A stretch of 64,000 nt of DNA, from contig JAVYIG010000412.1 of assembly GCA_035222895.1 (NCBI GenBank), forward strand, positions 62,001 to 126,000. Direction: 5' to 3'. The position numbers and the translations under genes were made by a program. The DNA is from Strongylocentrotus droebachiensis (taxonomy: Eukaryota; Echinodermata; Echinoidea; Camarodonta; Strongylocentrotidae). Numbering within the stretch: position 1 is the first letter of the stretch; each line of letters begins with the position of its first letter. The notes under the pieces were generated by a model. It did no database searches and had not been told where the DNA came from. It saw nothing but the letters and a program-made list of their open reading frames with translations. Positions 44,801-57,545 of this stretch are shown in pieces.

Positions 44801-47800
44801 CATTATAATATTAATAACAAAATAATAAAATATCAGAGAGTCAGTGACATTGTGTATATGAGCACATTCATAATCAGGTTTAAGCCGACCCGGTTCGAAT
44901 TGGACTGACTGTGGTCAGTGGTGAATATTGCTTTGTTGCGCGAATGCAAAACAAAAGAATATTATTGATAAAGATATGCCATTTCAAGCCCAACCGAAAC
45001 TGGGACCGAAACCAAGCCGGCCAAACTCTTTGTATATAGATATGGCTCAGGGACACTACTCATCATTAGTGTCTATAAAGGGACACTACTCATCATTAAT
45101 TAAGAGCGCCATCACGAGTTTGATAATAACCAGTACCCAGGGGTTTTGTTATTTTCTTTTCGTTGGTGTTTTGTTTAATCTTAAAAAGTAGGTTGAAAAT
45201 TATTGCTTGTTACGATGTTGACATAGCCTTGAAAATGTACTTTGAAACCTATTGATCAAGCAATCAAACTTTTAAGGGGTTTTAAAGTACAAGGGCACAT
45301 ACGTTAAACAATTATAATTGGAGGAATGATTTGTTAACAGCCGATAGTTCATTGAAAAGTAGTCCATGGTTTATTGCAAATAAAATAATCCCGTGAACCT
45401 TATTCCGAACTTTGAAATCAGTGCAAATATCGGTTGGTAGATTGGATAGTTTCATCTTCTTATTCTGCAAATCAGGCTTAATCCTCCCTGTCAACATACA
45501 ACAAATGTTTCTTATAGTGCAATAAGTGTCGCCTTTATCAATTTTTGATCGTTCTTTTCTCCAATAAACTTATTTCTTTGGTGTTTCTATGCAAGTTCGT
45601 TTGATTGTTGAGAGTTGAGACTCTAACAAAAATATGCTCTTTTCACATTCCTAAAGATAGCCCAATGTGCCCTCTAACCTAAATCTGACATGCTGCATTA
45701 CTTTACAACATGAAATAATGGCCCATAATATGATTGTGACGTGTCTTTTCAAAGCTCCAGAAATATATTGCGGGGGTGCCATGAGAAACAGAATTACGAT
45801 TTATTGAATGCATGAGTATTGAAAATGAAATATTGAAAGAGCATAAATGATTAACCTTCCCAGATGGTGTTTACATTTTCAGCCTTCGTATCGTTTACTG
45901 TGGGTTTGTTTTTAAATTCATTTATTAAAAGCTGTTTATTGATGAAATCTTTCGCGAACAGATGGCCGAATTGCATTCGTTGACAATCAGAATAGACAAA
46001 AATGGATACAAAATTGAATAATAATAATATATTACGATAAAAATGCAATATTTGAGTATTATGAGGGTAGACGACAATTCATAATCCAGGCCATCAATAA
46101 AGGCATATCATGTTAATGATGCATGTACATGTAGTAGGCATCAGGGCCACAATATGCATAGCAACAGCTTGTGACGAATTCCAGCAAATTCGAGATTTGT
46201 AAGTATACCAACACACACAGTAACGTTGTAACTTGTAGCCAAACGCCTCACTGTGAAAAGTAATGTTGTATAACTTCATAATACGGGGTTTTCTCCGGGG
46301 AACATATCTGAATACAGTAGACCAAAAACTGGTTAATTTCAAGAACAGAACAATCGGAAATTTGTTTAAAAATCACAATCAATTTTCACTCCCTTCGCAC
46401 TCTTACCTCTCTTTCGTAGCCCTCAAAACTCATTTCTCTCTCTCTCTCTCTCTGTCTCCCTCTCTATCTCTCTTTCATTTCTTCTGTATGTTTGTCTGTC
46501 TACCTATCTCTCGTTTTATCATAAGTCAGAATCCTTTCTGCTCATAATAATTCATCTTTCTTTCTCGCATCTTTACCACCCACGAACAGATAATATTTTA
46601 ACCGGAGTTTTAAAAAAAAACATGGACAGAATGAAGTTAAGGTCAGGGGAAAAAGTAAACTCATGCCGGAACATCCGAAGAGGAAGAAATATACCTGCAT
46701 GTGACCTAGCACTTAACGATATCATGTACTTTTAGACAGAAGTTGACAGTCACTATACTTCTCAGGTCAAGATTAATAGGGAAAACAATATAATGTTAGA
46801 CAGCTGGATAAATCATTACTAGCCGGGGACAATCATGCAGAAAGCGTATAGCAACAAACAAAAACACCGAAAGAACACACATCCCGGGACACACACACAG
46901 CAGGCAAGCATGTGAAATCAACCCAAGTACAGGATGTTCATCAAAATACAAATATGGTTAACAAAATATATATAGGAGTCTGGTTTAGATGCAGAATAAC
47001 CGTGCCTCCGCACTCCGACCTTGCCATTGCCAAGTTCGCCGACAACCTCTTGAAACGCGTGCTGATTTTGGCCATTTACTTGCTGAAGACGGTTTCGCGA
47101 AAAGATGCTCAGTAATTTAGTTATAAACTAGATGGATCTTCGACTGCACTTAGTCTAACGTGATGCCTCCGCCATTGAGCCATCTTACAAACCAAAACAG
47201 AAGCAATTTTTAAAATTCAAGTTCGATTGTAATCCATTATTACAGGTTCTCAGAAGTCAGAATATCGTGATTACAAGCTTTTTTTCATATACATGTATGA
47301 CCCTTTGATCTGTGACCTCGTGACCCCAAAATCTAATCAGTTCATTGGCTCTGCAAGAATATACATGACCTAACTATGGCAGGTATCCAACAATCGGTTC
47401 TTGATATAACGCGATCACGAGAACGGGATGAACAGACGTACGGACAACCCGAAAACATAAATCATAAGAAGTGGTTGAACTCGAGTTTTAAATACTCACG
47501 TGCCACTTGGATTAGTGACAACATAATGATGATACTAATACTGCACCTCATTTCCTCAAGTTACATGCTACATATTGAAATGCTTGGCTTCGGAGCGAAA
47601 TGAGCCGATACAAGCCGCCGCCGCCCCCCCCCCCCCTTCCCCGATGAATATTGGCTTGAATCATTGTTGCGTAACTACCAAGGGCGAGGCTAATAAACAT
47701 GGGCAGGCTCTCCTATACATATTTATGATATTAAATGTCGACATGTAAAGGCGAATTCTGTCACTGCCTCCATAAAAAAAGGAAAATTACTGAATTATGC

Positions 47801-47890
47801 TGGCCTCAAATATTGGTGTCGTACTGTCGTTCGTGTTGTTATTGCTTCTGCCGTTTGGTTTCATTTGGCAATTAGTCAGATGATACTTTT
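41871..47890. other. Intergenic stretch; no gene recognised
   Basis: AT-rich sequence with C/T-rich (44140-44480) and CT microsatellite (46436-46475) tracts. A short piece at 44668-44700 resembles the end of family A MITEs. No exon supported. Confidence 0.35.
43740..44030. repeat. Two-copy tandem duplication, about 135 bp period
   Basis: TTTAAGATGACGTGCAAACATTCC and TTTAAGAGGACGTGCAAATATTCC-type starts (cited in part), CTTTCAGGTACAATATTTGTCTT in both, and GAATGTCTTCCAATCATTCCGT at each end. A poly-G run borders it on the left. Confidence 0.88.
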
Positions 47891-47894
47891 TGTC

Positions 47895-48010
47895 CTACCA
47901 TAATAATAATATTAATTTCTTGTATAGCGCATCATACATTATAAGATAACATCTCTATGCGCTTCCAAAGAGCTTTAGAAATGTTTACCCCATATCCACT
48001 CGACCAAGAC
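47895..48010. mobile_element. SINE body fragment
   Basis: AATAATAATATT...TTGTATAGCGCATCATACATTATAAGATAACATC and TATGCGCTT (in part) match the body of the SINEs listed at 57198 and 63800, directly before the next SINE copy. Confidence 0.6.
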
Positions 48011-48058
48011 ACATCTATCACAGTTTATGTTTATGTTTATTTACTCGTTTATGTAATA

Positions 48059-48345
48059 GAGGTGTTGTGGTCGAGTGTGTGGAGGGGATACGTCACCGGA
48101 CTGTCGATCACAAGGTCCGCTGTTCGAGTCCCGCCGCCGCACTAATGTCCTTTGGCAAGACATTGATCTACATTTGCCACACTCCACCCAGGTGAAGTAA
48201 ATGGGTACCTGGTAGGGATTTCTTCCTTGAAATGCTAGAGCGCCGTATGGCAGCCGTGCTAAAGCCAGGGTAATAATCGGGAGCGCCAGGAGGGTCAAAT
48301 CTGGCTGACATGAGCGCTATACAAGAACCCACTATTATTATGTCA
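48059..48345 (+). mobile_element. tRNA-derived SINE, plus strand
   Basis: Head TGTTGTGGTCGAGTGTGTGG (A-box region) and GTTCGAGTCCCGCC (B box, 48121-48134) spaced like a tRNA gene, then a body with TGTCCTTTGGCAAGACATTG and CTCCACCCAGGTG. The end AGCGCTATACAAGAACCCACT leads into TATTATTATG. Confidence 0.85.
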
Positions 48346-48942
48346 TTCATGTAATTGACTGATATTCGATTCTTGCGTTTGACTGCAAATCAATGTTTAT
48401 AGAGGAGTGGGGTGACGATTTTGAGACGATTTTGAGATGATCTGGGCGCTTTTTCATGAAACTTTAAAGACAGTAGTGTCACATTTCTATACCAAGATTT
48501 CAGTAGCTTAAAAAAGTTATTGTAATGTGTTTTATGAAACGTGGCCCTGTTCTACAAAGAGCTCTGGCACTATACACCGATTCGGTTTGGGGGTTTTATG
48601 TACCTGCCCGCCGGTGGCGGCGCTATAACTGGGGGGTATGGCGTCACCTTATGAGGGCGCACTTCCACCAGAAGTCGCCCGAATCGGTGTATAGCCAGGC
48701 ACAGACCAATATTTACATAACATTTTAATTGCATTTCCATTTTCGTTTCGATCTGAATCCGAACACAGTGACAAAATTCATCCACAATGGACGACCTTGT
48801 CGATCACCTGACTGAGTTTTACCACTGACCTACTATGAAGCTAACTGTCAAAATGACTAGTTTGTTATCATTTCTGACATGTGTTGACAAGCTTGCCCTG
48901 GAATAATCTACTTCCTGTCTACATCACATTGGCGTATCCATA

Positions 48943-48944
<2 letters not shown>

Positions 48945-48973
<29 letters not shown>
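48945..48973 (+). repeat. Run of 29 G
   Basis: Uninterrupted G homopolymer following GGCGTATCCATAGA, a hAT-MITE-like left end. Confidence 0.95.
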
Positions 48974-48974
<1 letters not shown>

Positions 48975-49240
48975 TCATTATTGGCATGCACCCCCTTTAT
49001 TACTATTCTTTCAAATAATTATTTTTCACGAGGAGGGGGTAAACCCCATCGCAAGCACTTTGATTTTGCCGGGGTCCCTACTTAAACCAAAGCCCTGGAT
49101 CTGACACAGCACTAAATAAATTACTTTGGTAACTGTAATACTCCTGTCAAATAACTATCAAATAGTTTGTTTGTTTTAGCCAGAGGGGCGATAATGAATT
49201 AACAGGAAATATTGTCGACGCTCTGGCTCTCAACCTACAG

Positions 49241-49545
49241 ATGCGTAAGTGCAAGGTTATGGAGTCATCGAAATTTGGCCCAGTCTTAGTTAAAGGCACA
49301 CTGTCCTACTTGTAGCTACTTGCTCCCTCTATATAGAAAACTTCCCAAATCGGTGCCTGTTGGTCCCCCATGATCCTCTTTTTCTTATGTTAAATGAGAG
49401 CTGAGTTAATGAGATAGCCACCTATCACAGTGACCTCGATGGCTCGCTGTGTGGTCTAATCCCTTCTAGCTGCAGTAGTAACGCCTACCTTTAAAGTAAC
49501 AACCATTGTACACAGAAATGGGACTACACAAAGATGTGGCATACA
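49241..49545 (+). mobile_element. TTAA MITE family B fragment, split by a family A copy
   Basis: GCAAGGTTATGGAGTCATCGAAA-TTTGGCCCAGTCTTAG on the left and AGTAACAACCATTGTACACAG on the right are continuous in the other family B copies but separated here by 49294-49490. Confidence 0.85.
49294..49490 (+). mobile_element. TTAA MITE, family A, copy 3 (nested in family B)
   Basis: TTAA flanks at 49290-49293 and 49491-49494. Ends AGGCACACTG and AACGCCTACCT; removing it with one TTAA restores the family B sequence, so both boundaries are certain. Confidence 0.93.
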
Positions 49546-50009
49546 AAATATGAGGTCCTCATTTTTTTAAAGCTGTTTCATGTCGTATTTAGAATATGAA
49601 CTTATGAAGGCATTTGAACTGAGCTATGTTTTTTAGGGAACATTTTTTTCTCTGTTCTTCCAAACTTGCATTATAACAATGATAATGCTCACAAAACAAT
49701 ATTTTTCACCTCTCCCCTGAACTCAACCCGTTCTCTTTACTGATATTAATACACTTTTTAAGTATCTCCAATGCTTTCAAAAACGTACATGTGCAATTGC
49801 AAAGATTGCCGAAATGATTCCTAATCCTAGGTTAATCGATAGAGGGTCATGGCTGAGTTTTTGAAAACCAGACCACCGTGTCTCCGGACCATTTCCTATA
49901 GATTTGTCCTGAATCAATAAATCCACTAAAACTGACCATTCTATTATTTTAAGTTGATTGCCTAACCGGCTTAAATGGACAAATGAGAATACCCGATGAG
50001 CAGTACACT

Positions 50010-50263
50010 GCCCTTCCATGACAAAACAGCATAACTGACATTTTTTGCAAAATTGAGTTATTTAGTGTGGGTCACTCGGAACATCAGGTTACACATGTTA
50101 AACTAAAATTTAGGGTTTAACAAAAATGTTATATGATAAGTCAACACTGAATTAAACAAAATTAGAAAATACTTTTAATAGCACATTGAAATGCACGTTT
50201 CTTCCTATATCTCAGAAACAGTCTCACTGTCACTGATGCTGTTTTGTCGTGGAAGGGCAGTAA
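50010..50263. mobile_element. Inverted-repeat element
   Basis: ACTGCCCTTCCATGACAAAACAGCAT at left and its inverse (one or two changes) at right, about 250 bp apart; the strings are cited only to show the match. It probably marks another MITE. Confidence 0.8.
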
Positions 50264-52517
50264 AGTGGTTCTAAAGGGGGCGTGGGGGCTCACAAATACT
50301 TCAACGACCCCCCCCCCCCCCCTCGCCCACAACTCAAACTCTCAAAATGCTATATTCTGCCTAGGATTCGCGATGTGTACATGGTTTGGATTCGATTATT
50401 TGGTGATTACATCCGCTCCTTTCCCATTTTTTTTCTTATCAGCGAAAAAAAACGCTTCTTTTTACCCAAGATTAGAGATCACAAACTATTAAAGTAGCAT
50501 TTGACAGTTTCAACCCTTCTAAACCTAAAGACAATTGCATTTTGTCTGTATTGTTCACTGATCATTGATCAACCGGTCTTTCCGATCCTTTATTACGCTG
50601 AAAAGTGAAAACACCCAGTTTAATCTCTCACCCCCCCCCCCATAAAAATCTGATTTAGGAAGAGTTTTTAGGGTGTATTTACACTCCTTACTATTTTATA
50701 TATATGATTAGTAAAAGTAAGTTTACTGACTTGAAAAAAATCATATGAAGTGAACTAAAATCACGTACATGTCCTGTAAAAGTATTCAGCGTCGAGTGTC
50801 TTGGTTGGTTGGTTGATTCTATCTATCACATTGCTGGGTTTTTTATGTGTGTGTCTCTCTGATTTGTGGATACGCCCACGAGGGGCCCTAAAAGTGCATT
50901 TCGCATATTCATAATGTTGATTATCTAGGCCAATGGAAAAGAACTTTTTTTTAATTTACCAACTCTGTGACCGTGGTATACACTGTGGGAAAATCTATGC
51001 CTGAAAACAACTTTGACGCAGAATTGGTCAAGCTTGTTATTTTGTTCTGTACAAATAAGTCTTGAGCATGAGCAGATAGATACAGGTCTTTGCAGAGTGC
51101 AGACCAAATTTTTAATACGGAGACAAAATACTGGATACGTGCTCATGAAAGTTCTGTAATCATTATTCATTGATGCATAATCAGTGCACTCCATGATACA
51201 CAGGTGGAAGTATTCATTGAAAAGGGGAAACAAAGGCTATTTATGTAGCACCTCTATCGCTGTAAAGTACATGGGCTAACCGTGAACTGGTGTGTTATCC
51301 ATGTCAAGGTCGGTGATGGTGTTATCAAACTGTCATGGCATGTTCAAGAATGATAAATATATCTGCGAAACAGATCTGATGTAAAATGTTAATATAATGA
51401 GCGCGGAAAGATGAGAAAAACAATCTCATGTTACCAGCCTCGGTGTCTAGCACCAGAACACATGGTCCTATTAAAAAGCAGTGAGCGCATGTGTCTTGCA
51501 CGCTTCTTTTTCTTCTGTGAATGTGATTTTCAATTAGTATTTATTTGCATGTTGTTCAATCTGTTAAATCAATCTACTGAAGGTTCAGAAGCATATAGCT
51601 ACATATTTACACCCCTCCACCCCCAATCAAATGGCGAAAAAGGGGCAAGAATATAGAGATGTTAAAAGAAGGGGAGATGGGAGAGGCATTGTAAACATGA
51701 AATGGAGATGATACGACTCTATCTCCATGGTGAAAAAGGGGGAAAATAAATATAAACAGGAAAAGAAGAGAGGGGGAGAAGTGAGGGGAGAAAAGTGGAC
51801 GGTGAGTTGAAAGACAGCATGAAGAGAAGATAAGCATGAAGAGAAGATAACAAGCGATCGCCCCCACATCCTCCCCCTCTCGCATTTCATTCATCAAATA
51901 TTTCGGTGCCGCCCCCCACCCCCTCCTCTTGATATCAATACCCCCATCGATGAGTGAACTACTTCAACTAAGCTACGCCCATGTCAATGATACAGTTTAG
52001 AATGCATTATGCTAACTTTGCCTCGAAACACAGTTCTATGGCGAACACTTTTGATTAGTTGGTTCGGAGCAGCCGTTTTCTCTTCACGTAATTATAGGCC
52101 CACTCCATCGTACAAACAAAATATCATTATGTTCGTACCATAAATCATCCAACCACGATGTATCTATATACAATGATGTTATATTTGTTTTGCTTATTAG
52201 TGAACTGTAACACCTAATCCATCATGCTTCATGCATGCGTGGGCAAACATCGGGAGGATAATCAAGGTACAATAGAGTTTGAAGTTCATAAGATACAAAA
52301 TGTGTACTTCCGACTTCTATTCGGTTAGTTTTCGTATCCAACTATCCATGGTGTATTTAGGGTCGGGTGGTGGTAATAGCATGGAGCTGTAAGAGAGTAA
52401 TGGTAAAGCTTTTTCTGATTTTGTTGACATGATGTCAACATAATTATGAAGTGTCAATGCCTGAATTTTACTGCAGTGACCGAAATTGAAAATGTATAAG
52501 ACCTGCATTCTAAGACC
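50264..52517. other. Intergenic stretch; no gene recognised
   Basis: AT-rich, with poly-C runs at 50310-50322 and 50631-50641. No exon or RNA gene supported. Confidence 0.35.
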
Positions 52518-52521
52518 TTAA

Positions 52522-52907
52522 AGATAAACTTTAGTACTGTTAATGCGATTGCATTGTGAAAGAAAAGGTGTGGAAAGGATCAGAAACAGTTAATCATGTA
52601 GCATGTAAGTATTGGTGTGCACTGCAAGGTTCTGGAGTCATCAAAATTATAATAAATTTGACCGAGTCTTGGTAAAGTAACAAGCACTATACACAGAAAG
52701 CTATATATGGGACAACACACATGGTGTCGGGGCTAGTACTACCTTGATTTCCTTGTCTTTCTATGCTCATTACTCAGCCAGTATACATTTTCTTCCAAAA
52801 TTGTTTGGCACATGTCATTTATTTGTAATCTTGAACATTCAGTGTAAGTTTCGTTTGTTTCTGTTAGAATTAATTTTTTTTTTTTTTACCAGAACTGGAG
52901 TTTATCT
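52522..52907 (+). mobile_element. TTAA MITE, family B
   Basis: TTAA|AGATAAACT at left (TTAA 52518-52521) and AGTTTATCT|TTAA at right (TTAA 52908-52911). The interior carries GCGATTGCATTGTGAAAGAAA, GCAAGGTTCTGGAGTCATCAA and AGCACTATACACAGAAAG of the family. Confidence 0.9.
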
Positions 52908-53818
52908 TTAAGTTTTAAGTACATAATATGCCTATAGTAATGCCCATAAATAATGCTACGAAATGAGGATTTCGTTGTTGCTCTTGCATTGTATTAGTCA
53001 ACACTATAACTGTCTGTAAATTATAATGCGGGGCATGCAGAAAATATTGTGATCAGAGTGGTGTAGCTTAATGGGGGAGAGAGCACGGAAGTGACTCTGG
53101 GCTTTAGTTTTTATCTTATCAACCCCATAATGCTAATTTGCACCTTTAACCTGTAGGGTCATCATCCTATGGTTCTTCGATCTTCCTCCACCCCACATTT
53201 CTAGGGTTTTTTAGGGGGGGATCCTTCCTCTAAATGAAAAAGTAAAATCGTGTAATCCATGTGAACACAAATTTCAATTTCGTTAATAAGGGGTATTGAC
53301 ATGTTTCTCTTTCTCACGGTTTTGTGAAAGGAATGAATTAGCAAACAACTTACTGAAGGAAGTTTGATTTAGGGAAATCTCCATTCTTTTCTTTTGTTCA
53401 TTAACGTACACCTACGCGGGCTACGCCCCTCCCCCCTGTTTTTAAAAATCTGAATGACTTGATATGATCAACACTGTTGTTGAAAATTTAAAATGTAGAA
53501 TAAAACAATGCAAATTTCTGTGCAGAAAATGATAACAGAATTTTAGAGGATTCAAACAACAGTTTTGCAAGTTCGAAAGGAGTCACTTTTAAAGAATAAC
53601 AAATTGCCCCCTTATTAAAGTATGTCGTACGTAGAGTACAGGCACTGCTTAGTTTGCACTCTACATGCACACGTTCATAGAGCCCATGATCATATTTCAA
53701 TCTTAAGGATCTATCGGTCACTGCACTGGCCCTGCCAAATATGGAGCGGCTACAGTGACCTCCCATTAATTAGCCTTGGGTGTCGTCTACAGTATATAGT
53801 TCAGGTCCATGCTCAGAC

Positions 53819-54715
53819 CAATGGCGTATCTAGGTGGTACAGAGGGCGCACTTGCCCGGGGCGGCACGCGCAAATCTTTTTTTTTTTTACACGCTACCAG
53901 CCTGGCCAGTTTCGCCATAATACTCGTTAACAGGCGCGGATCCAGGAATTCTTAAGGGTGGGGGCCCAAATTTGAAATCAATTTGAAATTTAGTGTGGTG
54001 AAATATGAAATCGTGCAGGCCAATATTTCGCTCAGTGGGGGGGGGGGGGGGGGGGTAGGGGGTAGTGAGCACTAATTTTTTGTTTTGCTCCAAAAAATTC
54101 GAAAATTGCGCCGGCCGAAAATTCGCTCAGTAGGGGGGGGGGGGGGGGGAGGGGTAGTGAGCACTAATTTTTTTGGGGGGCCCTCGAAAATTTGAAAAAT
54201 TGCACCCCCCCCTTGAGCGCCAGGGGGGGGGGGGCATCTCAAAAAAAAGGTAAAATTAACGTTAAAAAATGTAAAAATACACACATTTTTGTTGGTGGCC
54301 TTGGATTGATTTAAGCCCTGATTATGTAATCGAATGTTCATTTACACTGGAGTGTGAATCAATAATTGTCCAACTTATCAATGTACCTTGAAGTGAGTAA
54401 TAAAGATAAAAAGACCATGTCAATACCAAAAAAAACTAGGTCACCTTACTCTCTTGTAATGTTTGTCTTCTGGATCTGGTCATTTCGATCAACGATCGAT
54501 AACGATCAATTGTATAGTGCTGCTTTGAAAAGGTATGTATGCATCCCAGTTTTAGAATAAAATATAAAGTTAAGTGTATACAGTATGTATTCATTATAAT
54601 TTCCACGTATTGAAGAAGAATAACAGCTGATTTCTATTTTGCAGGCGCCACTTTGGGGAGGGGGGGGGGGGGCATTTTGTTGCCCCGTGTGCTACAATTC
54701 CTAGATACACCACTG
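53819..54715. mobile_element. hAT-like element (CAATGGCGTATCTAGG ends) with a family C MITE inside
   Basis: Left end CAATGGCGTATCTAGGTGG, right end CCTAGATACACCACTG. Flanks GCTCAGAC and GATAAGAC agree at 6 of 8 positions. The interior begins GGGCGCACTTGCCCGGGGC and ends CCCCGTGTGCTACAATTC; a second element starting at 53931 interrupts it. Confidence 0.75.
53931..54245. mobile_element. hAT-type MITE (family C), right end lost
   Basis: Starts CAGGCGCGGATCCAGGAATTC like the intron 12 copy and repeats its GCGCCGGCCGAAAATTCGCTCAGT / poly-G / GTAGTGAGCACTAATTTTT pattern twice in tandem. No GGATCCGCC right end is found. Confidence 0.8.
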
Positions 54716-54997
54716 GATAAGACCCGCGAGTGACTACAGGTTTGTATAGTCCTACAAACTAAACTCTTTATAAGCAGGTGATACAGAGTTACAAACATCC
54801 AATCATACCGAAACCTCTCCTCTCAAAACACATCGCAAAGCTACATGATAGCATGACTGAGATATGACACTAATTATGTTCTAGAACATACGATAAGATA
54901 TCCTCGAACGACACCATCACTGAGTGATCTATTTATCATGCCAGTTTCCGTCCTCTATGCATTAATAAATTAACTATTCAGTTTCTGTCTGTGTTAA

Positions 54998-55499
54998 AGG
55001 TATTACAAAGTTTTGGTATGGGGTCCTGAATTTGGTTCAAATGAACATACTGGAAGCATATGCGTTCCTACAATATTCATTGATCGTTGTCGCGGTTGAA
55101 ATTGAGTCTAAAGTTATGACATTATAAATAAAAAACTCTTTATGTTGTATAGCTCCCTCTCAAGGTCAAGATATTAATTTAGCTTTGAAACAATGTTTCT
55201 TGACTAAAATCGACCGATTAGCTATTCCCGTTTGGAAATTATATACCACAACTACATATTCTGAGAGTTTCGTGGTCGCAGCTACCATTGTACGGCCATA
55301 GGTGCTATTTGAAATTTATCAAAATTTACCGGGAGCACCGGTAAATTATTATATTCAATTTTTCTCGAAAACAGAAGTGTTTTAGGGGCTAATTTTTTTG
55401 GTGCGTATAATACATCCACAGGGGCATCCAAATATATCAAAATTGTAAAGATTCACTATCCACCCAATTTTCAAAATTTCCCAAAACTTTGTATTACCT
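54998..55499 (+). mobile_element. TTAA MITE, family E (intact)
   Basis: TTAA|AGGTATTACAAAGTTTTGG at left and CCAAAACTTTGTATTACCT|TTAA at right: a nearly perfect 19-bp inverted repeat inside a TTAA duplication (54994-54997, 55500-55503). 502 bp, non-coding. Confidence 0.93.
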
Positions 55500-55571
55500 T
55501 TAAGACTAACGGACAATGGTTAATGTACTGAAAACATTGTAACAAGACAGTGTTGGAGAAAGTTGTTTTAA

Positions 55572-55765
55572 AGGCACACTGTCCTACTTGTAGCTACTTG
55601 CTCCCTCTATAGAAAACTTCCCCAATTGGTGCCTGTTGGTCCCCATGATCCTCTTTTTCTTAAGTTAAATGAGAGCTGAGTTAATGAGATAGCCACCTGT
55701 CACAGTGACCTCACTGGCTCGCTGGGCGGTCTAATCCCTTCTGGCTGAAGTAGTAAAGTCTGCCT
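55572..55765 (+). mobile_element. TTAA MITE, family A, copy 4
   Basis: TTAA|AGGCACACTG at left, GTCTGCCT|TTAA at right; about 90% identical by eye to copy 3. Confidence 0.93.
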
Positions 55766-56015
55766 TTAAATGGGATAAAATGTACGAAATATATACACAT
55801 GACAATACATACATGCATGTATGTGTCTGAAGCTGAGGTCATAAAGCTTATGTAGATCTCAAATTGGCAAACTGACCATTAGACTGTGACATTTGATTTA
55901 GAACCAGTCTCCTATTTGATACAGGCCCACACATTAATACAAAATACCACGAACTCACACTTCTCTTGATTATATAACACGTTCCTCTGGCCTGGAATGT
56001 TTATGTCTTCCTTAA

Positions 56016-56382
56016 AGGTAAAGACCAGTAATGGTCATGCGATTGCATTGTGAAAGAAACGTTGTGGAATCGATCAGAAAAGGTTGATCATCTAGCATCT
56101 AGCATCTGCAAGGTTCTGGAATCATCAAAATGATAAGAAATTTGGCCCATTCTTCGTAAAGTTACAAGCACTATACACAGAAAGATGTATATGGGACTAC
56201 CCTATCTCTCTCACCAGACCATGAGAGAAATAAATTTACCAAATATATGAATTAGTAGGCGGTTTCCCGGCAAATTTTTTATCATCATGTATTAGTCAAA
56301 ACATATTCTTTCACATGATTGGTAATGAGAGCTTCCATTTCATTTTTTGAAATTGGGGCGTTGCCAATACTGGTCTTTACCT
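56016..56382 (+). mobile_element. TTAA MITE, family B (intact reference copy)
   Basis: TTAA|AGGTAAAGACCAGTA at left and TACTGGTCTTTACCT|TTAA at right form a clean inverted repeat within a TTAA duplication (56012-56015, 56383-56386). 367 bp, non-coding. Other copies: 6188, 49241, 52522, 58040, 62290. Confidence 0.93.
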
Positions 56383-56845
56383 TTAACAAAACTATCAAGC
56401 AAGAGAAACGGGCATAAAATCCTTAAAATATAGCACAATTGAAACCAACATAATATTATGACCTCTCTATTTAAATGACAAATGACCTTTAAATGGAAAT
56501 CCTATCTTTATAGCTAAAACAATCTATACGAAAGCAGGGGGAAATCCTTGAATGCTTGAGCTCATTTTCTTAGAAGCTCGACTAAAGCCGGGTTAACAAT
56601 ATGACAACAGAGCCGAAAGACCCTCAAAGAGAACATTATTAAAGTAGATATTCATTGATTTTAAAAACTAACTTTATTTTCATTATTGCAAAGTTGAAAC
56701 TTTGATTCGACAAGGTTATCAAAATTCAATGCTTGGAAACATTCGAAGTAATGGTTATTATAAATTACAAAACGCTTAAGTACAGCCCCGGCATAGCACC
56801 TGAAGAGCTCTCCGAACGCTGCTAAGATTTGTGAGATCACAGTTG

Positions 56846-56881
<36 letters not shown>

Positions 56882-57197
56882 TAGTTGACATATTTGTGAT
56901 TTTCTATGAATTTCACCTTTAATACCGAGGAGGCTACCCTATAAAGGTAAACAAGAAATACAATATTTATTATTACTATATAGTTTGAATAGTGCCTTTT
57001 TTCTGAACCGTTGCTTTCGTTCCTTTTCAACATTGGAATGTTCTCCTTAACAATTGAAATGTTGAATTGAGGCCCCACATTTTTTTTAAGGAATTAAAGT
57101 TTGATCGGCTGTATCTCTCTTGACTTTTGTCATGGGACAAAATATCGTCTGTTAGTATCATAAGAAAGTATGTTTATTCCTCATAAAATGATAATAA

Positions 57198-57545
57198 TAA
57201 TAGTTCGTCCTTATATAGCACATTAAGGACCGCAGGCCCTCTCAATGCGCTTTACAGATATATATTATTACCCCGGTCATCGGACTCATGCTTACCCGCA
57301 CACAAGGTATGCACATTCTCCACTCCCTGGGGAGCATTTCAGCCAGTCGCCATTTTACAAGCGCCATTGCTAATCAAACCACATTGGCTTTCGCATCCTA
57401 CCGGGTACCCATGTAACACCTGGGTGGAGAGTGGCAAATGCAGATCAATGTCTTGCCAAAGGACATTAGTGCCGCGGTGGGACTTGAACCGAGGACCTTG
57501 TGATCCACAGTCCGCAAACATATCCACTCGACCACGACACCCATA
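57198..57545 (-). mobile_element. tRNA-derived SINE, minus strand, full length
   Basis: Minus-strand head GTGTCGTGGTCGAGTGGATA (A box) and GGTTCAAGTCCCACC (B box) then GGCACTAATGTCCTTTGGC. The body continues through CTCCACTCCCTGGGGAGCA and ends at the ATAGCAC/AATAATAATA tail on the left. It is the most complete SINE in the window. Confidence 0.88.

Noticed and set aside
54366..54560. 64-codon ORF
   Set aside because: Lies within the outer hAT-like element, short, no transposase motif.
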